A stretch of 64,000 nt of DNA from Brachionus rotundiformis (lineage: Eukaryota > Rotifera > Eurotatoria > Ploima > Brachionidae). Below the pieces are notes generated by a model. That model worked only from the letters and a program-made list of their open reading frames with translations, was not told the origin of the DNA and did no database searches. The stretch spans positions 142,947-206,946 of the forward strand of contig JAESIW010000208.1 in NCBI GenBank assembly GCA_016802295.1, read 5' to 3'. The position numbers and the translations under genes are program-made. Positions 50,201-60,035 of this stretch are shown piece after piece (positions within the stretch are counted from its first letter, which is position 1; each line of letters opens with the position of its first letter).

Positions 50201-51326
50201 GCAGTTCAATTTTGTATGATCACTCTCGATGACGAGTATCGAGACTCAATTCAGTGCTTAATCTATTTTCTAAATGACATATCAAAAAATTCCAAAACCC
50301 ACAAGGTAACTGGATAATAAATTAGATAATTTGTTAAAAAATTTAAATTAGATGGACGCGCGAAATCTGGCAATATGCTTGGCACCAACCTTGTTCAACC
50401 TGAACTTAAAGGACTCAAATTCTAGCGGTCACTCGTCAACGCCACCAAGTCCGCATTCCATAACCAATTTTTTCTCAAGAGACACAACCCAATTAATGTC
50501 ACGTCAATGCAATTCATCTCTAGAATGTCTGTCATTCATGATCGAAAACTCAAAAAAAATATTCCAAATACCCACAAAACTTAATGAAGAGTGTCCTTAC
50601 TTAAAAAATACGGATATTTATGGCTACAGGATACCGTTTTATAGCCAAATTTCCAATCTAAACGAGGAGCTAAGTCCAAAAATAAATGAAATGTATAAAG
50701 AACTAAAGGACAAATCTCGTTGGAAAAAGTTCAGAAACGATTCTATTTGTGACATTTCTTACAAACAAGTGGAAGATCAGCATCCATTGCTCCGGTTATG
50801 GAAGCTGACCATTGAAATTGAGTCGAGCCCGGTTGATATAAAGAATAAAATTCTTCGAGCAAGAGGCCTCTGGGACGAGGATTTGCTTGAATCAAGAATA
50901 GTTGAACAAATTAATGAACAAACAGATGTTTACCAACATGTCATGCATTTTATGGCACCACAACCAAGTAGAGATTTTTGCGAGCTAAGGCATTGGACCA
51001 AAGCTACAAATTTAAATCCAAAATACTCTTATCTTATCTTAACATACTCAATTGAACACGAAAAAGCAAGTTTACTAGGCGATCTAAGGGCTATTACGTT
51101 GAGGAATTTTTATTTAATTGAGAAAATCAATGACTACAAGTCCAAGGTACATCATTTGTATCGTGGAGATTTAATGTACAGAGATAAAAATAAAAAAATT
51201 ACTTTTTATCACTAATTTTATTTTTTATAAAGGGGTTTTTCATCCGAATGGTACAACAAAATGCAAGTGTATTTTTTGAAGCGCAATTTGGCAAATTTGC
51301 GGGAAACTTTTAGCGTTAAGTTTTGA
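38246..51326 (+). CDS. DLC1: DLC1/crossveinless-c type SAM-RhoGAP-START protein
   Basis: Thirteen exons join in frame to 1188 residues: 38246-38397, 40113-40206, 40765-40943, 41946-42573, 45077-45116, 45193-45249, 45306-45387, 45511-45571, 48303-49024, 49075-49577, 50175-50305, 50352-51175 and 51233-51326. The last adds FSSEWYNKM..., the end of the START domain, and stops at TGA. A SAM domain (about residues 365-430) begins NACKWLINAGFSEIVYSFLS. The middle region is serine-rich. The RhoGAP domain (about 695-915) has IFGVPLKVNYQRYGQPLPQ, the catalytic arginine finger in GLFRRSG (Arg734) and NLAICLAPTLFNLN. A START lipid-binding domain occupies about 980-1188. The order SAM-RhoGAP-START defines the DLC/STARD8/STARD13 family, which inactivates RhoA at focal adhesions; the fly orthologue is crossveinless-c. 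Introns range from 46 bp to 2.7 kb. The first exon is uncertain because an acceptor-like TTTTTAG precedes its ATG. The assignment of exons 1-4 rests on phase continuity. A polyadenylation signal is at 51486-51491. Confidence 0.9.
44042..44194 (-). repeat. LTR copy (3-prime LTR in element orientation)
   Basis: A 153-bp terminal repeat bounded by TG...CA. Its end contains the inverted repeat GTGATATCGACA/TGTCGCTATATCAC, able to form a hairpin with a 4-base loop. It is preceded on the minus strand by the purine-rich tract at 44195-44209. Confidence 0.9.
44405..44564 (-). repeat. LTR copy (5-prime LTR in element orientation)
   Basis: A 160-bp repeat matching 44042-44194 except for one 7-bp insertion. 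Followed on the minus strand by the putative primer-binding site at 44402 downward. Confidence 0.9.
45572..48302 (+). other. Large intron of the DLC1-like gene
   Basis: A 2.7-kb intron between the last SAM exon and the exon starting KIFQDEEDYSTEDEY. It holds AT-rich sequence and a small less AT-rich patch at about 46030-46110. No coding exon was found and none is required by phase. Confidence 0.55.
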
Positions 51327-52663
51327 ATAAGGCTATGAAAATGGCAGTATTAGTAATGACGCTTTGGTCGTGTATATACATTTATGTACATAAGTCGAAA
51401 TTAAATTTTGAATTGTTTATAAGAAATTGTTTTAGTCAAATTAAATTAATATTATGTAAATTTTAAAAAATTTTTTTTTCCAATTAATAAAGATGCTTTT
51501 TCTAAATAAATTAATGAACTAATTTTTATCTTTAAAGTTTTTTTATTATTTACTGGATCTATGTAATTATTTAATTCCCAAAAAACTATTTGTATTGAAA
51601 ATCGGAACTTAAAAAATAGATTTTTTTTTACGGAGCTAAAATAAAAATCTAGCTTCCTTTATTCTAAAACGGAACATAAAATTTATTTAATTTATTTATC
51701 AATATAAAGATCATCGGTCATCAGGCCTGAATTTGTTAGGTTAATAGTTTCTTAATGAGGGTTTAAAGTGACAATTTTCTGAATACTATACCAATAGGTA
51801 ATATTGCTATAGTTGACTAAAGCCTCGGTTCAATCCCTCAATTTGCTGTATCGATTTTTTCCATTTAATTGATCTAGCACGAAACAAAAGTCTAAAATTG
51901 ACCAGTAGTAGGCACAATCTGTATATTCTTTCTGTCTTACCCCTTCCAAACGAAAGGTTATCAATTAAAAAGGAATTCTTTGAAATTTTAGAATTTTATA
52001 AAAAAATTTCTGAAAAAAAATCCTTTGTCTATTTTAAGGCATTTTAATGTTTCCTTCCAATCATCATTTTAAATTAAAAAGTGCATTTATCATTTCTATA
52101 TTCTGTTCCGATTTTAAATCAAGTTAAATTTTGACAATATAATTTCATAAAATTACCTCTATCACTGTTATTTTAAAAATGAAAAAATAAAGTTATATTT
52201 AACTTTGGTACAGAAGATTCAAATAAATAATTTACATCAAAAAAAGTTAATGTTATTTGGATTAGCGGCAATGGGGAAATAATTATATTCTGTTTATTTT
52301 GTTATTTTTTTCAAACAATCTTTTATTTTAAATGTCAACAAAAGGTTCGAAGAAGGCTGTAAATTTTTTATTCCTTAATTATTAAAATTTATTTGACTAT
52401 CTAGTTCAAAATTCATTGTGCCAAAACATTTGAAATTAATCTGAGCTAAAATTTTCATCAACAATTTGGCTATCTTTTTCTTATTCTTTGAATTATTTAC
52501 ACGCATGATTTTAAAATTTTAGCTTATTTCCTATTATTAACTTGTATTTATCTTATTTTTCTAATTTCTCAACAAAGCAAAAATTAAATAAACATTGTTG
52601 AATTTTTTTTAAATGTATTAACAATTTTTATTAAAAAAAAGGATAAAAAAATCATAAACTATT
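51327..52663. other. Convergent intergenic region
   Basis: The 3-prime flanks of the DLC1-like gene (plus) and the Ly6-like gene (minus) meet here. AT-rich. A sequence GGTTCAATCCC at 51828-51838 resembles a tRNA B-box, but no cloverleaf can be built around it. Confidence 0.45.
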
Positions 52664-53216
52664 CTAAAAATAGAATAGAATAAATCCAATTATATAGGCA
52701 AACCCAATGCTTGGTAACACCATTGTGCTTGTGTTACACATATCCGAGTCACAAAAGCAAAAATGCTTGACTTTTTCTCTCATTTTAATATCCCTGCATC
52801 CGTTTGCGGTGTTTATACCAATTGCGTTAGCTTTCATCAATTCATCACTGGTAAAGCATCTACGGCTTGCTGGCGTTTCTATTCAAAAAAATTTTACCAC
52901 TTCACTTAATCATCAAATTAGCTTAATTTCTTACCAACAGCCTGCTCGCGCTCTTCTTTAGTCTTGGCCTCTATTATCTCATAGGACTTCCAGCATTTAC
53001 CATCACATTGCTCGGCAGTGTGCTGAGTAAAATCAAAGTACCGGTTACATTCGCTCTCTTCACATCGCCAGCACATAATTATATTTGCGCCAAATCCCAA
53101 AAATTGGCTCAAAGCTAAAATTAAAAATTTTATTTGAGCTTAAATTTTAACCAGAAAATACCATTTTGGATTAAGATGGTAAAAATGAGAGCAAAAGTTA
53201 GGATTTGAGACTTCAT
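52664..53216 (-). CDS. GPI-anchored Ly6/uPAR three-finger domain protein
   Basis: Three exons on the minus strand, 53216-53162, 53114-52935 and 52878-52664, are joined by introns of 47 and 56 bp. They keep frame and give 149 residues. Residues 1-20 are a signal peptide (MKSQILTFALIFTILIQNAL). The ectodomain has ten cysteines: CWRC, SEC, EQC, GKC, RRC, GC, FCFC and the closing CDSDMCN with CN before the tail. This is the consensus spacing of uPAR/Ly6 (three-finger) domains. The C-terminus is a hydrophobic stretch (GFAYIIGFILFYF) expected to be replaced by a GPI anchor. Invertebrate members include Boudin, Quiver/Sleepless and nematode ODR-2-like proteins, acting at the cell surface in septate junctions or channel regulation. 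The exact subfamily cannot be told. The plus-strand frame at 52707-52961 is antisense to exon 3. Confidence 0.88.
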
Positions 53217-55939
53217 TATTTTCAAATGAATAAAATAAAATCTTTTCTTTTTAAAACTCAATATATCCGAGGATTAGACATAAATTTTTCTCTTTCTCTC
53301 TCTTTACAATTAATCTAATCCTTGATAACCAAGATATTCGAACGTGTCTTTGTCGAATTTTTAATATTAATTTCCTAATGAGAAAATAATCAAATTGTGA
53401 ATCGGTTTTATAGTCTACTCGGAACAGGCATGTCCTGTTCTCTTTATTTCGACAACCTGTCTTATCTTAAAGATAAAGCAAATTTGTTCAGCCTTAATCC
53501 TTTTATATTTTTTTGGTAAATATTAGTTATCTTATCTTTTAGATTAATAAATTTATCGACATTTTTTTGTTAAGAATTTATTTTATTTTGGTTTGTTTGT
53601 AATTGGATTCTTTGGTATAAGTTTAAAATTTGGGTATTAATGGAATTAATTCGAAAATAGCCTTTATCAGCGTTTTGCTGTAAAATTAAAAAAATAATTA
53701 AATTTAATAATGATCAAAGAATATATATGATAATAAACAGACTTATTAAATTCAAATTTATAGTGAATTTTTGTTAAATATACCTCGCATAGTTTTCGTA
53801 AATTGATAGAAAAAGATTAAAAATAAAGCATTTTTTAAATTAATTATTTTATTAATAAATTTAAAGGAATTTAATTCGAAATCGATTCTGAAATTTTTGT
53901 TGTCCAAAAATTTGATATTTAAATTCTAAATAACTTACATGGAATCTTGTCAAAAAAATTATTTATTTTACCAAAAGATAGGACGTAATTTGAAGATAAA
54001 CAAGATACTTGTTTGGTTAGTGAGAATGTTTGCCAAATAGAAAAAATAAAGCCTAATAATAATTGATTTAAAGATAAGATTTTTGATTTAAGATGAACAG
54101 CTATAACTAGCTTTTGGTCGCGTTTTCATCGTATGCATCATATTAGCCCAGAAAATAAGCATCTTTGGTTTATTTCAAGCATTAACATTCTTTCTATGTC
54201 CATAACCAACTAGAAGTCAAACTTCCCAACACTTCTAAACATTATTCCATAAGGTCTTTTATACATTTTTTAAGTTAAATTATTCTCTTAATTAGATTTT
54301 GTGACTTGTCTTGTTCACGAACCAATATCCTAAAAATGATGGCATATTTGACAAGAGGCTTTGTTTAAATACGTATTAAACTCTAGAAAATATTTAACTA
54401 TATTTAATTCTAAGCTCTTTATAATAGTTTTATAAATTATTCTTTTTTAAGTATTTTTAAATTATATATTTTATATTTAACTACAAAATATTATCAACTC
54501 TATTAATAATATAAGCTAAAACAAACAATTAATTAAATTGATCCAAATTTTGGCGAATCTCTTTTTTAGTTAATTAAAGACATTTTTTTTAAATTTTGAT
54601 ACATATTCGATTATAATTCTATTAAATCTGAAAACATAATAAAGTAAATATATTTTTGAATAAGAGTTTGAACAGTCTCACCACTTATAATTTAAAATCG
54701 AAAACTTAAAGCTATTTTTATGTTTTTTTCTTTACAAAATTTTGTTTTAATTATGCTTTTAACTTCAGGGAATAATTACTTCTACTCGGTTGTTATTTTC
54801 AAAAAATTTCAACCGATGAGTGAACAAAAAAATATATTCAGTTATTTATATTTATTCTTAAATTAACACGACTGTCTATATTTAAAATCAAAAAAATTTT
54901 CAAATATAATTAATTATTTTCTTTTGGTTTATTTATTTTGCATGTCAAAAAATTTGTAAACATAACAAAAAAGTCCAAGGAAATTAATTAAAAAGAAAAA
55001 TATATTTTCCATAAAATTTTGAATTCATCCATTTTTTTAGATATTAAATAATTAAATTTTTTGTTTATTATCAGATTTTTTCCTAAGTGTTAAACCTTTT
55101 AAGTTCTTGTATGCTCAAGCTTTGCCATTATAAATTATTAATAAAAAAAATGAACTCATATATTTAATTGGGTTAAAAACAAAATTAATATTTTAATATT
55201 TAAATATCAAATTATTTATAGAAATTGAGTCTTTTTAAATTTTTTTGACCCTCATACTTTTCTTGCTTTCAAAACATATTTTTAAGCTTTGTTAATTCAG
55301 CACAAAAAACCGGTTCGACGAGATCAATTGAGAATATTTTTTCTTCATCTCTAATTAAAGAGACCAGATTAGCAATCAATACTTCAATTAATTAAACTCT
55401 TCAAATAAAATTTATAAATGTATAAATTTGATAAATTGTGATCCCGATCGAACATTTGTTTACTCATATTTAAATTTTTGATTCTAATCAGCTGAAAAGA
55501 TAAGTAATTTTTTAAATCTTGTTTCAGAAGTAGCTCAAATTGTTTATTAAGTGTCATTCAATCTGATAAGTCTACCCGTCTAATTTCATAAAAATATAAA
55601 TTATTGATTTTTTTTCTCTTCATTTTATTAAGTTCATAAAATATATAAAAAAATAAATCCATTAACATTTACTTTTTTTTTTCTAATTTTAATTTTGTCA
55701 AAGCTTTAAATTTAAAAATGAAAAAAAATTATAAATTAAAATTAAAGATTTGTTTAGAAACGAGAATTTAGGTTACGTAGAAATTCTTTAACTCTTAGTT
55801 CAAGTTGTTGGATTCGACTTATGGGCCAAAAATAAAAAATTAATCCTAAATTCTGTTTTGTATTTTTTTATATTAGGATATGGAATTCTTTTTAATAAAT
55901 ATGTGTTTTCATGATTTTTTGCTAAACCCATAATCCCAT
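53217..55939. other. AT-rich upstream region of the Ly6-like gene
   Basis: No coding sequence. The first 300 bp upstream of the Ly6-like gene include a TTTCTCTTTCTCTCTCTTTA pyrimidine tract (about 53285-53306) and a spaced palindrome at 53422-53440 (listed separately). Confidence 0.45.
53422..53440. promoter_or_regulatory. Spaced palindrome resembling a p53-type or hormone-receptor-type site
   Basis: GAACAGG and CCTGTTC (7-bp inverted repeat) flank CATGT. The central AGGCATGTCC fits the p53-family half-site pattern RRRCWWGYYY, and the outer GAACA/TGTTC halves resemble steroid-receptor half-sites but with wider spacing. It lies about 206 bp upstream of the Ly6-like start on the minus strand and is markedly GC-richer than its surroundings. 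Function is not shown. Confidence 0.25.
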
Positions 55940-56070
55940 TTAAAACAAATTTCTCATTATCTCGGTATTAATCAAGCCACTTCCTTGTTTGCCAAGTAGA
56001 ACGCCCTTCTCCATTATGCTCACAATGCCTTTGTAATGTTCTAAAGCCTGATTGAACACCAAAAGCATAT
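55940..56070 (-). CDS. Putative terminal exon of an unidentified minus-strand gene
   Basis: On the minus strand a TTATTAG acceptor at 56071-56072 opens a 131-nt segment, and a frame of 42 codons runs to TAA at 55940. It reads MLLVFNQALEHYKGIVSIME and then KGVLLGKQGSGLINTEIMRN. The balanced composition, unlike the surrounding AT-rich DNA, suggests coding sequence. I do not recognise the family. Upstream exons are not located. Confidence 0.35.
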
Positions 56071-56373
56071 CTAATAAGTTATTCACATAAAGATACCAGC
56101 AGAGAAATAAAACCAATTTTTTTATGATAAATTAGGGTTTATTGATTTTTCCCTTTCATGATGGATAGCAAGCTATGCACATTGATTAAAAGCTATCGAT
56201 TGTTTATTGTAAGGTAATAACAAATCTTTTAATGGATTGTGAAAACCATTAATTGTATAAATGGTTTCTGGCCTAAAAGCCCCAAGCTCTAACCAATGCC
56301 TCAAACAGCTCCCTGAGACTCATAAACCAAACTTAATATACAAATTCTAATATACATTTTTTTCTTTGTTTAG

Positions 56374-56409
56374 ATAAAAAATAATGAAAATTGCTTTCAA
56401 AATCTAAAG
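56374..56409 (+). other. Possible 36-nt micro-exon
   Basis: A strong polypyrimidine acceptor (TTTTTTCTTTGTTTAG) and a consensus donor (AAAG|gtaagt) flank 36 nt that would encode IKNNENCFQNLK. It lies 3.6 kb upstream of the FE65-like start on the same strand and could be an upstream exon of that gene, coding or UTR. The splice signals are the only evidence. Confidence 0.3.
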
Positions 56410-57017
56410 GTAAGTGTTCTTTGACTCATATTCGGGTTCAAGATGCCAGCTCGGTCTAGCTATTCCCAATCGGCTCAAAATCTCGTTCCGTGTGCACAAT
56501 TTTAATTAAATAGAACTAGTGAATAATAATTTGCATGATTTTATGTAATAAATATTTAATTAATTAATTTGCATTTTTTTCTGTTGAGTAAAAGTTTTGA
56601 TCAGAAAAAATAAATGAACATTATAGTTTAATATGAAATAAGATGAGAAAAAATGCAAATTTATTTGGCCAGATTTTTGCCAGATGACCATTTTTGTGCC
56701 ATAATTGGAAAAATTTATATTTATGAATCGAATTTACCTAAAAGTAGTAAGCACATACATAGGCAGCAAGTTGAGCAGAGCTCTGGTAAAATGAATTAGT
56801 CAGTTTTTTGTTACATAGCCCAAGTGAATTAATACCCTAAATGTTGTGTTTAAATAATTGATTCAAAAGAAAATAATTTATTTTATTCTTTTATCAAACC
56901 AGTCCTTGGGGAAATCAATTCTTGCTAAATCAAATTATTATCAGACCAAGTTATCTAATACAAATTGGGAAATTTTCGCGATCTTTGGATTTAAAAACAA
57001 GAAAATACACAAGATAT

Positions 57018-57089
57018 TTAATTATTAAAGGGCAAAACGCCTTCTTCTTTAATTTTGGAGGCTAATTGCTCCCATAAATCAAAATAGAA
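57018..57089 (-). CDS. Putative terminal exon of an unidentified minus-strand gene
   Basis: On the minus strand a very strong acceptor (ATTTTTATTTTTATTTTAG) precedes 72 nt reading FYFDLWEQLASKIKEEGVLP followed by FNN and TAA. The peptide looks like real protein, and the local GC content is above background. It could be an alternative last exon of the same gene as 55940-56070. The family is not recognised. Confidence 0.4.
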   Translation of the reverse strand, partial: FYFDLWEQLASKIKEEGVLPFNN

Positions 57090-60035
57090 CTAAAATAAAA
57101 ATAAAAATAACAAAAAAAATAGGATCTTCTTGAGGTGAGGAAAGACTGGTCGCATTAAAAAATAATTTACATCTATTCAGACATATTCGCTAATTAGATT
57201 TTTCGATTTTACGAAAAAAAAATTCTTAAATTTCAGTAATGATTAATTGATGCTAATTTAGGTCCAAAAATAGTTAGTTTTTTTACATCATATTTTAAAA
57301 ATAGAGAAAAAAATTTTATTTAAACCTGGTCACAAATCCAGGTCTTGTTTATATTATTATTTTTCAATATTAAAAGATAATTAAATTTTTTTCCAAGTTA
57401 ACTTAAGCTTAAAGGCTTTTGCTCTGTTGACGGAAATAGTCTTAGCTCTGATGATCGATTATGAACTAAAAGCTTCAAGCAATTAGCTCATAAATTGACT
57501 ATTTATTTAAACTATTAAAAGATGCCATTAACAATGGTGAATGACTTGGAAAATTAATGTTGGAATCTGAAGCGTGCCTGGGAACTGTGTAGAATTTAAG
57601 TGTATCTAATGTAGAGGCAATTTCAAGTGTTTTTTTTTTATATTTCGAATAAAGTTTATTTTAAATATAAACATTGATTTCTATCAATTAAACAAAAACT
57701 CATTAAATTTCTAATAACTTTGTTTTACACAAAGCCATGGGAGAAAAGCGATATATACTTTGCTTTTATATTAAATCATAATTTGTATGTTTGTTAAGAA
57801 ACTAGAGAATGGAGGCAAAATAAGTTAAGCAATTTGGTAAGGCTTAGGCGAAATCGATTGAATTCTAATCGATTTAGACTAGCTCGGCACCGGATCGCTT
57901 AGATTAATGTGCTCAGATTTTGCGCTATTAAAATAGCCTTTGATTTATTAAAATTAATAGCGCATTTGCTCTAGACTAATAGATAATTTGAAATCGAAAC
58001 GATTAAGCGATTTTTGATTAAGCTATTTACTTAGAAACCTCTTAAATGAATATCTCATTTATCACCCTTTGTATTGAACAATGAATATATTTACGCCGAT
58101 TTAAAGATTCAAGGGATTTACGGCTTTAGATCCAATCTGCAGGCAAATTTGATTTTTTTATTTGAAAAATTTAGAATTTTCCATAATAATTAAAATTAAT
58201 AACATTTTTATTTTAAGTTTGCCTAATAATTTAAAGAGGCAAAGAACTAGAAATAGAGCTATTTAAAAATTTAAATAGAATTTTTTTTTTTTTCCGTAGG
58301 CAATAAATTTTTATTTTCGTTTAAATTCCAGAAAAAATCTTTCAGTCGATTAACTTTTTTTTTCCACTTAAAAATCGGTCACTTGGTTTGTGTCAAGATG
58401 GATAAATATTTTCCAAAATAAAAATATCAAATGAGAAAAAAAATTCTTTTCCTTTTGGCTAAAGTTATATTTTGTCTTTTACGAGAGAAAATTCAATAAA
58501 TATTTAATCTAATCATTCACAAGTTGATTATTCTTTGTAAATTAGGCTTTTTTCAATGAATGGAATAATAGATTTATCTGGTTGATATAGTTCTTTTTTT
58601 TCTGTATTTAATAGAAATTGTTTTTAAAAATCATTTTTATCTGTCTATCTTGATTATTTTTTTCAAATGATTGTGAAATATTTTAAACAATATAAACAAA
58701 TATAAGAAAATTATTTTAAAAGACTTAGTAAATTATCATACACCTAGGTTAATTGACTCGGTCGAGATAAAAAAACGAGAACTGCCCATTTTGTGTCTTC
58801 AAGGTACTGTTTTTAATTATTTCCTCAGAATTTCAACAAATTATTGTAAATATCGGAATTATTATATTAGGTTGAGAGAGTTTTTTTAATCGACTTGACT
58901 AATAGAAAAGCTAATTAAATATAATTAACTCTAAAGTCATCTTAAGGAAAGATAATGGTTTTTATCGATCAAGCAGAGTCTGAAAAAAAAACTAATTACA
59001 AATAGAAAAATATTAAAATTTGCATTTTATTTTTAAAATTATAAAAAAGAGCAAAAAGCTCATTATTTAAATATCCGGTAAGAACTCGATAAAATTTGAT
59101 TATCTGTGTAGAGGCCTAATTAAACTTAGCAAAAGACATGCATCAGCTCTTAGACTGGTAAAAGCGAATTATGGTGCAATTAAAGCTCTTCACTCGGCAA
59201 ATATTAATTAATTTCAACAATAGATAAGAAATTAGAATTTTAGACGAAACAAAATAAACATAATTTGCAATCAGTCAACAAATTTCAGTTTACAAATAAA
59301 ATTATCTATTCCTCTAAATTTGGGCTTTAATATAGCGTATAATATATCATCAGTATTGTTCATTTGGTTTTATAGGCTCAATTAAACCAGCAAAGGAACT
59401 CAGTTATGGACTGCAAGATAAATATTTAGCTGATAAATAAACTTAATTTGTGCTTAGTAGTTAAAAAGTATTCCAATAGTTGCTTTGTATATAAAAATCT
59501 TCCGACAAACAGCGTAACACTTTTGTTGCTTGCCAATGGCACCAAATAAGCTCAGCATGTATCCTAAATGTTATGCAAATAATTAAATTTTGGAGATTTT
59601 TAAAATTCAACTTGAGTGTAATTAGTGTGTTGATTTTTTCTTAATTTTTTCTATTTTTTTTTCAATATTAATTTACTCAAATGTTTAATTTTGATAAGTA
59701 ATGTTGTTCGAGTTAATTAAAGTATACTTAATCTAGTCTAGGGTTTTAAAAGTCGATTTGAAAGTTTTTAATCAAACAATTAAATAAAATTAAATTAAAT
59801 TAAGAATTTGGAGTTACTTATTTTTTTTCAATATATTTTTTGTTGGGTCTTGTAATAGATTTATTCCAAGGCTTAAATTGAATCAGTAGTGATTAAGTTA
59901 GCATGCTTTATGGTGAAATTTAATACAAGATTTTGCTTAAGCAAAATTAAAAATTGATTAACTTTTTGCATTAAGAATTTTAATAGAAATAAAAATATTT
60001 ACATTAACAAAGAATTAGAAAAAAAAAATGAAAAA
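57090..60035. other. AT-rich stretch upstream of the FE65-like gene
   Basis: No confident gene. One 56-nt segment at 58748-58803 is bounded by a CACCTAG acceptor and an AAG|gtactg donor and is open on the plus strand (LIDSVEIKKRELPILCLQ); the minus strand also shows splice-like borders there. The region probably contains promoter, 5-prime UTR exons and intron of the FE65-like gene. Confidence 0.35.

Noticed and set aside
51828..51838. GGTTCAATCCC, a perfect tRNA B-box-like match
   Set aside because: No A-box at the right distance and no acceptor, D or anticodon stems can be formed around it.
52707..52961. Plus-strand 84-codon open frame
   Set aside because: Antisense to the third exon of the Ly6-like gene, which has cysteine spacing and splice sites in its favour.
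59050..59213. Plus-strand open stretch reading KRHASALRLVKANYGAIKAL
   Set aside because: No clear splice borders, ends at a stop in AT-rich DNA, and no recognisable family; likely chance.
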